The notes beneath the pieces are model-generated. The model made no database searches. It had not been told where the DNA came from and saw only the letters and a program-made list of their open reading frames with translations. A program made the translations under genes and the position numbers. Below are positions 1 to 4,590 of a DNA stretch of 6,113 bases, one piece after another. The first letter of the stretch is position 1. Every line of letters begins with the position of its first letter. This stretch comes from Methanomicrobiales archaeon (GTDB lineage Archaea > Halobacteriota > Methanomicrobia > Methanomicrobiales > Methanospirillaceae): positions 1-6,113 of the forward strand of contig JAAYPD010000437.1 of assembly GCA_012520015.1 (NCBI GenBank), read 5' to 3'.

Positions 1-413
1 CCTGGAATATCCCATGTGTGGATTCCAAATACTGGTATTCCAAGCAATATTGCGTATGCAATCTCTGAAAGTGTCCCGTATTCTCCGCCGATAGCAATTA
101 CTGCATCAGCGGATCCTGCAAGGATTACATTACGTGCATTATCCATCCTGGTCTTAATTATTATTGTCAGGTAAGGGTTTCCTTCCGACCCTGGAACGAT
201 ACCGGCCACTATGCCTCCGGCATTACTGGCACCACGACATGATGCCTCCATGACTCCGCCTCTCCCCCCGGAAAGAAGTATTGCATCTTCTTTTGCAAGA
301 AGCATACCGACTCGTTCTGCAATTACCAGGTCCCGTCCTTCTGCCCTGGATCCGCCTATTACAGCAATCTGTCTTCGAACCTTTCTTTCATCAGTAATGG
401 TATTCACCTTCAT
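1..413 (-). CDS. SLOG/Rossmann-fold protein, TIGR00725-like (LOG/MoCo-carrier superfamily), C-terminus cut by window edge
   Basis: 137 codons are visible, and the frame is still open at the left edge. The protein has the SLOG-type nucleotide-binding fold: an early beta-strand and glycine turn IAVIGGSR (residues 16-23), a second glycine loop SGGRGGVMEA (48-57) and the family signature IGGEYGTLSE (108-117), a variant of the PGGxGTxxE motif of LOG/lysine-decarboxylase-like proteins. K87-N95 (KTRMDNARN) matches the region before the last Rossmann strands. Overall it resembles the TIGR00725 group, which is related to molybdenum-cofactor carrier protein and to DprA/Smf. Members run about 150-170 residues, so only a short C-terminal piece is missing. 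The biochemical role of the archaeal members is unclear; cytosolic binding of a nucleotide or cofactor is inferred. An in-frame TAA lies 12 bases upstream of the ATG, which limits the start. AGGA at 417-420 is only 3 nt from the ATG but 9 nt from a GTG at codon 3 (405-407), so GTG is a real alternative start. The gene lies 111 bp downstream of the receiver-PAS kinase and could be read from that transcript or from its own weak promoter. Confidence 0.85.
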   Translation of the reverse strand, partial: MKVNTITDERKVRRQIAVIGGSRAEGRDLVIAERVGMLLAKEDAILLSGGRGGVMEASCRGASNAGGIVAGIVPGSEGNPYLTIIIKTRMDNARNVILAGSADAVIAIGGEYGTLSEIAYAILLGIPVFGIHTWDIP

Positions 414-507
414 GGTTCCTGCATGTTATTCCTGAATTATTATCATGCATTGTTTATCTGCCTGGAATGAACAGAACTTAACACAGGATATTCCGGGGTA
501 TGGTTGC

Positions 508-520
508 AAATTATATCGCT
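508..520 (-). promoter_or_regulatory. Possible weak TATA element upstream of the SLOG gene
   Basis: The gap between the kinase stop (525) and the SLOG start (413) contains, on the minus strand, GCGATATAATTTG. An archaeal TATA box here would place the transcript start near 490 and give a leader of about 75 nt. The match is modest, and read-through from the upstream kinase gene is equally possible because no T-tract terminator separates the two genes. Confidence 0.22.
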
Positions 521-524
521 ACTG

Positions 525-1958
525 TTAATGCAGTTTTGTGCCGGTATCTGTGCCAGTGCCATCTGCATCAGAATAAAACCAGTTAGGAATCATTATCTCA
601 AACCTGGCCCCCTTCCCCTCGGTTCCGGTCTCTGTTATCGTAATCCCTGTAAGGGCAAGTATCTCCCTGGCAAGAAACAGCCCAAGCCCGGTGTTTTTTC
701 CATGACCTCGTTTAAATATCGTTTCTTTTTCATCATCCCTGATCCCGATCCCGTTGTCTTCCCAGGCAATTACATATCCACCGGAGGCCTTTGCTCCTGA
801 TACCCTTATGTGAGAGACAGTCTCACCATGGCGTATGGAGTTGTCAAGAAGGTTATGAAACACTTTCTCAAGCATCGGGTCAGCGAAGATAACAATCTCC
901 TCAAGTGCCAGATCCAGGGTCAGTCCTTCCGGAACACGCATCTCCCGGATAATTGAAGCAGGGGACAGCCATGCAGGTTCCTGTATCCCAAGATCCTGGT
1001 AAAGCCTGGTGAATTCAATCTGTTTCTGAATCGCTTTTGTTGCTTCGTTTAATACGTTAAAGTAATAAAGAATTGCCGGATCATTGCACTCCATCTCTGC
1101 AATTTCCAGTGCACCAAGTAAGATGGTAACCTTGTTTAGAATATCATGTCTTGTGATACTATTCATGAGATTTATCTGCCGTGACGCTTTTCTCAGGGCC
1201 TTTTCTATCTGTTTCCTGTCTGTAATGTCACGTAAAGAGAGAAGAATTGCAGGCTTGTTCTCGTACTGGATGAGCTTTCCAATACTTTCAAGGGTTATTG
1301 GTCTGCCAGATGCAGTCAATACCTCATATTCAGCAACATATGAGTCATGCCCTCCTGCAACTTCAGAAAAATCCCGTAATACTTCTTCACGCGATTCAGG
1401 TGAGATAAATTCCATCACATTTCTTCCAAGGATATCTGTGATATCTTTTACCTCGATCATCTTACCTGCTGCATTGTTTGCAAAAATCAGATTTCCCTGA
1501 AGATCGACAATAAGAATCGGTTCCAGTGCATGGGTGACCAGGAACCTGTATTTTTCTTCACTGTCATGAAGGTTTTTTTCAATTTTATACCGTTCAAATG
1601 CTTTTTCAATGGTAAATGCAAGATCGGTAAAGACAGCAGGGGGATCATAATCCTTCCTTATATAATAATCTGCATTCTGTTCTATGGCATGAATGACGAC
1701 ATCATCATTTATCTTTCCTGTAAAAAGAACGAAAGGTATCTCTCCATATCTCTTCCTGACCTCTGACAGCAGCTCGATCCCGTTCATGGCCGGCATCTGG
1801 TAATCAGAAACTATGACATCAAAAGAAGTTTTTGAAAGAAGGTCCAGGGCTTCCTTCCCTGACTGGCATGTGGTAACAGAAAATCCTTTCCTGGTTAGAA
1901 AAACAGATGAGATGGCGCAGAGTTCTTCTTCATCATCTACGCACAGAACAGAGATCAT
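525..1958 (-). CDS. Response-regulator receiver-PAS-histidine kinase (soluble hybrid kinase)
   Basis: This 477-residue cytoplasmic signalling protein has no membrane segment. Receiver domain, residues 1-120: acidic pair D8/D9, phosphoacceptor D52 in SDYQMP, T80 in LFTG and K102, all canonical. PAS domain, about 133-250: EEKYRFLVTHALEPILIVD to the typical exit LRDITDRKQIE. DHp-like helices follow, with phosphoacceptor H271 in TRHDILNK. The ATPase domain starts near 345: N-box HNLLDNSIRHGE (N369, N373), G1 box DNGIGI (401-406), G2 box TGLGLFLAREIL (423-434) and final strand GKGARFEIMIP. All catalytic motifs are present, so it should be an active kinase that relays phosphate to or from its own receiver or to separate receivers. 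The tail is a short G/T/D-rich repeat (464-474). The start follows from the receiver beginning at MISVLCVDDEE and a GGTG ribosome binding site 4 nt upstream. It has no DNA-binding output domain. The ligand of the PAS domain cannot be read from the sequence. The C-terminal half is clearly paralogous to the sensor at 4591-6113. Confidence 0.93.
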   Translation of the reverse strand: MISVLCVDDEEELCAISSVFLTRKGFSVTTCQSGKEALDLLSKTSFDVIVSDYQMPAMNGIELLSEVRKRYGEIPFVLFTGKINDDVVIHAIEQNADYYIRKDYDPPAVFTDLAFTIEKAFERYKIEKNLHDSEEKYRFLVTHALEPILIVDLQGNLIFANNAAGKMIEVKDITDILGRNVMEFISPESREEVLRDFSEVAGGHDSYVAEYEVLTASGRPITLESIGKLIQYENKPAILLSLRDITDRKQIEKALRKASRQINLMNSITRHDILNKVTILLGALEIAEMECNDPAILYYFNVLNEATKAIQKQIEFTRLYQDLGIQEPAWLSPASIIREMRVPEGLTLDLALEEIVIFADPMLEKVFHNLLDNSIRHGETVSHIRVSGAKASGGYVIAWEDNGIGIRDDEKETIFKRGHGKNTGLGLFLAREILALTGITITETGTEGKGARFEIMIPNWFYSDADGTGTDTGTKLH

Positions 1959-1962
1959 TAGA

Positions 1963-1966
1963 CACC
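1963..1966 (-). promoter_or_regulatory. Ribosome binding site of the receiver-PAS kinase
   Basis: GGTG on the minus strand lies 4 nt before the ATG at 1958 and fits the archaeal anti-Shine-Dalgarno (complement of AGGAGGTGA). It supports the chosen start. Confidence 0.5.
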
Positions 1967-1992
1967 ATCAAATTGCCTGAATAGTATGATAT

Positions 1993-2005
1993 GAGATATA
2001 TTCTC
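1993..2005 (-). promoter_or_regulatory. Candidate proximal TATA element for the receiver-PAS kinase
   Basis: The minus strand reads GAGAATATATCTC, an AT core flanked by GAGA/TCTC inverted arms. A TATA box here predicts a start near 1974, giving a 16-nt leader that would still contain the GGTG ribosome site. It competes with the stronger-looking element at 2076-2084; the sequence does not say which is used. Confidence 0.28.
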
Positions 2006-2008
2006 CTT

Positions 2009-2075
2009 TACTTCATGCTCCAACATGCAATGGTCCGGATAATTATTCTATCTATCGACTAATATCTACTTCATG
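2009..2075 (-). repeat. Pair of 9-bp direct repeats CATGAAGTA in the kinase promoter region
   Basis: The minus-strand sequence CATGAAGTA occurs at 2067-2075 and again at 2009-2017, in the same orientation and 58 bp apart. The first copy abuts the TATA element at 2076-2084. They could be binding sites for a regulator of the downstream kinase gene, but two 9-mers in an AT-rich spacer may also be chance. Confidence 0.35.
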
Positions 2076-2084
2076 ATATATATA
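2076..2084 (-). promoter_or_regulatory. Candidate distal TATA box for the receiver-PAS kinase
   Basis: The minus strand reads GTATATATATC, the best TATA-box match in the window. It predicts a transcript start near 2055 and a leader of roughly 95 nt. Because the box is nearly palindromic it could also fire in the plus direction, towards the tiny open frames starting at 2101 and 2108. Confidence 0.4.
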
Positions 2085-2245
2085 CACCTATCATTTGTTC
2101 ATGCATAATGGAGGTTTTTACAGTATTACCTGATAGTAAGGCAGCTGATGACAACTTATATTCCAAGGGGTAATTTACGGGTTTACCAGAAAGTGCCGGA
2201 AAGGCCGGATTTCATTGTTAAGAACAGGTAACAGATCTATATGAC

Positions 2246-2252
2246 AAAAAAA
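2246..2252 (-). terminator. T-tract terminator of rubrerythrin
   Basis: Seven consecutive T on the minus strand begin 5 nt after the rubrerythrin stop codon. Archaeal RNA polymerase terminates at such U-rich tracts without needing a hairpin. This suggests that rubrerythrin is monocistronic and that the downstream kinase uses its own promoter. Confidence 0.5.
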
Positions 2253-2257
2253 GAGGT

Positions 2258-2830
2258 TTAGTAATTTTCACACCATATCTCAAAGTATGCCTGTGCATGA
2301 TCACAAACCGGGCATGGTGAGGGTGCTGTGTCTCCATCATGGACATATCCACAATTCCTGCATTTCCACCTTGTCTGTGAATCCCGTTTGAATACAGTCC
2401 CTTTCTCCACGGCATCAAGAAGTTTTCTAAAACGCTTCTCATGGGATACTTCAGCCTTTGCCACGTTACGAAATGTCGTGGCTATCTCCGGAAAACCTTC
2501 CTTATCTGCAGTCTCTGCAAATGCAGGGTAAAGAGCCTCCCATTCATGGTTCTCTCCGTCAGCTGCAGCCTTTAAGTTTTCGGCGGTTGTTTTTATCATT
2601 CCTGAAGGGTAGGATGATATTATCTCTGCCTCTCCTCCGGGCAGAAGTTTAAAGAAGAGCTTTGCATGCTCTTTTTCATTATCTGCCGTCTCATTAAAGA
2701 TTGCAGAAATCTGTTCATATCCTTCCTTTTTCGCAACGCTTGCAAAGTAATTATATCTCATCCTGGCCTGGGATTCCCCTGCAAAAGCTGCAAGGAGATT
2801 CTTTTCCGTCTGACTTCCTTTTAATTCCAT
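2258..2830 (-). CDS. Rubrerythrin (diiron ferritin-like plus C-terminal rubredoxin-like domain)
   Basis: The 190-residue protein is full length for classical rubrerythrin. The ferritin-like four-helix domain (1-145) shows every diiron ligand expected from Desulfovibrio rubrerythrin: E19 in FAGESQAR, E52 and H55 in NEKEH, E93 and E96 in ENHEW, E127 and H130 in KAEVSHE. The rubredoxin-like tail has a [Fe(SCys)4] site, C157-x2-C160 and C173-x2-C176, and ends FEIWCENY. The family reduces hydrogen peroxide to water in the cytosol of anaerobes, with electrons entering through the rubredoxin iron from rubredoxin or an NAD(P)H oxidoreductase; the electron donor is not encoded here. The start at 2830 is chosen because MELKGSQTEKNL matches the usual N-terminus and GAGG lies 9 nt upstream. 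An in-frame ATG at 2896 would add 22 unrelated residues and overlap the TATA/dyad element. The gene stands alone between two spacers, next to sensory genes, with its own promoter candidate and T-tract. The symbol rbr is often used for this family but is not assigned here. Confidence 0.96.
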   Translation of the reverse strand: MELKGSQTEKNLLAAFAGESQARMRYNYFASVAKKEGYEQISAIFNETADNEKEHAKLFFKLLPGGEAEIISSYPSGMIKTTAENLKAAADGENHEWEALYPAFAETADKEGFPEIATTFRNVAKAEVSHEKRFRKLLDAVEKGTVFKRDSQTRWKCRNCGYVHDGDTAPSPCPVCDHAQAYFEIWCENY

Positions 2831-2839
2831 AATTATCTG

Positions 2840-2843
2840 CCTC
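2840..2843 (-). promoter_or_regulatory. Ribosome binding site of rubrerythrin, decides its start
   Basis: GAGG on the minus strand lies 9 nt before the ATG at 2830. It supports the 190-residue form over the longer frame opening at 2896. Confidence 0.5.
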
Positions 2844-2885
2844 AAATCAATGCATGATCGATATGTAAGTACTGGTAATAATCTG

Positions 2886-2917
2886 CTCTGTGTCATTAAA
2901 TAGATGACAGATCAGAG
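2886..2917 (-). promoter_or_regulatory. Rubrerythrin promoter with a dyad around its TATA element (candidate operator)
   Basis: The minus strand carries TATTTAAT at 2895-2902, a TATA-like box that would start transcription near 2873 and give a leader of about 42 nt. It sits inside an inverted repeat. TGTCAT at 2891-2896 pairs with ATGACA at 2904-2909 across a 7-bp spacer, and CTCTG at 2886-2890 pairs with CAGAG at 2913-2917 after a 3-base bulge. That gives 11 matched positions per arm. A dyad over a TATA box is the usual position for an archaeal repressor that blocks TBP/TFB. Control by a redox or peroxide-sensing regulator is inferred only from the gene it precedes. Confidence 0.42.
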
Positions 2918-3296
2918 ATGAATTGTTGTGATGCTGATGTGAGTATATCAATGATAATTCTCACAAATAGTCAGGTCAGGTTACTTTATCCCGCCCTTCC
3001 GGGAACGGATCGTGCGATTTTCACACCAATCCATTCAGATAGTTCACTACCCGCTTTTATGAGCACTATAGATAAACATACATATCGACTTGCAACAATT
3101 TCTTTTAAGATTGTATCAGGACCCGGCCCTTGAATTTTCTGAAAATCCAGCCATGGGAATCGGATCCCTCTTTGTTATGAACGATTTTTGTCTTTTACTA
3201 ATAGATTTCAGACTTTATTCCTGAAGAAATACAGAAATTTTTACCGCACTTAATCTTTACGCTTATAGGTTTCGGGAGTTGAGGGAATAAGAACTG

Positions 3297-4529
3297 CTAT
3301 TCTGCCTTTTTCCTGTCTGTGATATCACGGCATGAAGCATGAAGGATGATCTCATCTCCAAGTGGGATTGCAGTAAGGGTAATCTCCCCAAAGAACAGCT
3401 CTCCGTTCACTCTTTTGTGGAGCCATTCATAGCGGTGACTGCCATTCCTCATCGCAATCTCTATCATCTCATTGGCTTTTTCATAGGAATCACTCCCGTC
3501 AGACTGAAACGGTGGAGAAAAATCGGAAGGATGCAGGTTTAAAAGCTGGTCTTTGCTGGTCATTCCTAATAACCGGAGGGTTGCTTCATTGCAGTCAGTA
3601 AACCGGTTATTGCTGATGATGATCACACCATCCATGGACCTCTCAAAAAGGATACGGTATTTCTCCTCGCTCTTGCGGATAAGCTCTTCACTGTGAACAA
3701 GAGCCTGAACCCTCTCCTTAAGTTCCTCTTTAGCCTCAGCAATCTGTTCATAAGCGGCCTTCAGTCGTTCCTCTGCCTGTTTTCTTTCGGTGATGTCACG
3801 AACGAAGATGAGAAGACCAGTTGGCTCATCCGGGCCATGTAAAGGTACAGCTGATATATCTACGTGAACAGGAGTGCCGTCAAGTTTCAGGCAAATCTCG
3901 TCCTGGGTTTTTACTACTACCTGTTTTTCAATAAGATCTTTCACCCTCTCCCTGACACTTTCATGAAATGACGGGTGAATACGGTCATATAATTCGGTTC
4001 CGATGAGTGCTTCGGCGTTTGGCGCCCCAAGCAGCTCCACTCCAGCGGCATTGACATACCTGAACTTTCCGTTAATGGCCGTAAAGATGGCCTCCGGGGC
4101 ATTATTAACAAGGTTCTGGAAATTTTCTTTACTGCGATCCCGCTCTATCTGTGCCTGTCTTCGGCTTACGGCCTGCTTTACCTTGTGTGCAAGTTCCACG
4201 AACTGTGCTTTAGGATCGCCACCTTTCTGAAGATAAAAATCAACCCCGTTGTTTATCGCCTCAATGACGATCTCTTCCCGCCCCCGTCCGGTGAAGAGGA
4301 TAAAAGGGATATCGCTATTCTGCCGGACTGCCTTTAAAAAAGCTATTCCATCCATTTCAGGCATCTGGTAATCGGAGATTATCGCATCATAACACCCAGA
4401 TTCAAGTACAGGGAGTGCGGCGGTTGCAGAATTCAGAGTATCGACCTCAAACTCTCCGGTACGTTCAAGGAAAAATTTACTGATCTCAAGAAGACTTGGT
4501 TCATCATCCACATACAGCACACGAATCAT
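3297..4529 (-). CDS. Response-regulator receiver-PAS-PAS protein lacking a kinase domain
   Basis: The protein has 410 residues and is soluble. Receiver, about 1-122: D8/D9, phosphoacceptor D53 in SDYQMP, T80 in LFTG and K102, all intact. First PAS, about 133-250: ENFQNLVNNAPEAIF through FVRDITERKQAEE. A charged, probably coiled-coil linker spans about 250-290, rich in E, K, A and L. Second PAS, about 288-407, starts SEEKYRILFERSMDGVIII and ends SCRDITDRKKAE, after which comes TAG. In related proteins this exit motif normally leads into DHp helices and an ATPase domain; here there is none, and no kinase-like sequence follows in any of the three downstream frames. It may be a genuine phosphorelay intermediate or PAS adaptor, or a truncated kinase. 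AGGAG 7 nt before the ATG and the family-typical MIRVLYVDDEP fix the start. The gene begins 61 bp after the sensor gene at 4591-6113 and is probably co-transcribed with it, so the two may be partners. It shares the SDYQMP and IPFxLFTG blocks with the receiver at 525-1958. Confidence 0.92.
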   Translation of the reverse strand: MIRVLYVDDEPSLLEISKFFLERTGEFEVDTLNSATAALPVLESGCYDAIISDYQMPEMDGIAFLKAVRQNSDIPFILFTGRGREEIVIEAINNGVDFYLQKGGDPKAQFVELAHKVKQAVSRRQAQIERDRSKENFQNLVNNAPEAIFTAINGKFRYVNAAGVELLGAPNAEALIGTELYDRIHPSFHESVRERVKDLIEKQVVVKTQDEICLKLDGTPVHVDISAVPLHGPDEPTGLLIFVRDITERKQAEERLKAAYEQIAEAKEELKERVQALVHSEELIRKSEEKYRILFERSMDGVIIISNNRFTDCNEATLRLLGMTSKDQLLNLHPSDFSPPFQSDGSDSYEKANEMIEIAMRNGSHRYEWLHKRVNGELFFGEITLTAIPLGDEIILHASCRDITDRKKAE

Positions 4530-4536
4530 AGGATAA

Positions 4537-4541
4537 CTCCT
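4537..4541 (-). promoter_or_regulatory. Ribosome binding site of the receiver-PAS-PAS gene
   Basis: AGGAG on the minus strand lies 7 nt before the ATG at 4529, a strong and well-spaced Shine-Dalgarno element. Confidence 0.6.
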
Positions 4542-4567
4542 GCACCGACAAGTAACTGCAAGTGAAT

Positions 4568-4577
4568 AAATTGCCTG
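4568..4577 (-). repeat. 10-bp box CAGGCAATTT shared with the other receiver gene's leader
   Basis: The minus-strand sequence CAGGCAATTT lies 38 nt upstream of the receiver-PAS-PAS start. An identical copy in the same orientation lies at 1970-1979, 11 nt upstream of the receiver-PAS kinase start. The overlapping AATTTATT (4564-4571) could also be a weak TATA-like element. Shared regulation is only a guess; it may be chance or left from gene duplication. Confidence 0.3.
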
Positions 4578-4590
4578 TTTTCATAGATAA

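Larger units (their letters stand above)
1959..2257. other. Intergenic region between rubrerythrin and the receiver-PAS kinase
   Basis: These 299 bp hold the kinase promoter candidates (1993-2005, 2076-2084), the 9-bp direct repeats and the rubrerythrin T-tract. Between about 2100 and 2245 only weak structure is seen: a possible 5-bp stem GGTAA/TTACC at 2169-2187 and a direct repeat GCCGGA at 2195-2200 and 2204-2209. Two tiny plus-strand frames start at 2101 (10 codons) and 2108 (21 codons, to 2173); neither has a recognisable product and neither is called as a gene. Confidence 0.5.
2831..3296. other. 466-bp gap between the receiver-PAS-PAS gene and rubrerythrin
   Basis: The rubrerythrin end holds the promoter and dyad. 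The rest has no gene that can be called. Two open frames overlap on opposite strands. One is plus 2918-3133, 71 codons from ATG, with no clear ribosome site and no recognisable motif. The other is minus and stops at 2986-2988; it is open for about 62 codons but lacks an ATG, and it includes the peptide SELSEWIGVKIARSVPG. Either could be a decayed remnant or chance. Small stems occur at 2989-3005 (TCCCG/CGGGA) and 3155-3168 (GGGA/TCCC). No clear T-tract terminator follows the stop at 3297. Confidence 0.4.

Noticed and set aside
211..435. Plus-strand open frame of 74 codons
   Set aside because: It is opposite the SLOG gene, whose glycine motifs are clear; the Pro/Ser/Arg-rich product looks like an antisense artefact.
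504..800. Plus-strand open frame of 98 codons
   Set aside because: It lies almost wholly antisense to the ATPase domain of the 525-1958 kinase, whose motifs are unmistakable, and has no recognisable product.
1084..1500. Plus-strand open frame of 138 codons
   Set aside because: It is antisense to the PAS and DHp regions of the receiver-PAS kinase; the composition is that of a shadow frame.
2195..2209. GCCGGA direct repeat as a possible array or attachment site
   Set aside because: It has only two short copies with a 3-bp spacing; there is no array, no duplicated flank and no mobile-element gene.
2831..2896. N-terminal extension of rubrerythrin from the ATG at 2896
   Set aside because: The added 22 residues do not resemble rubrerythrin, and they would overlap the TATA/dyad element. 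The internal ATG at 2830 has a GAGG ribosome site and the family-typical N-terminus.
3155..3168. GGGA/TCCC stem followed by T-rich sequence as a plus-strand terminator
   Set aside because: The stem is only 4 bp, with a weak T-run, and no supported plus-strand gene ends there except the doubtful frame at 2918-3133.
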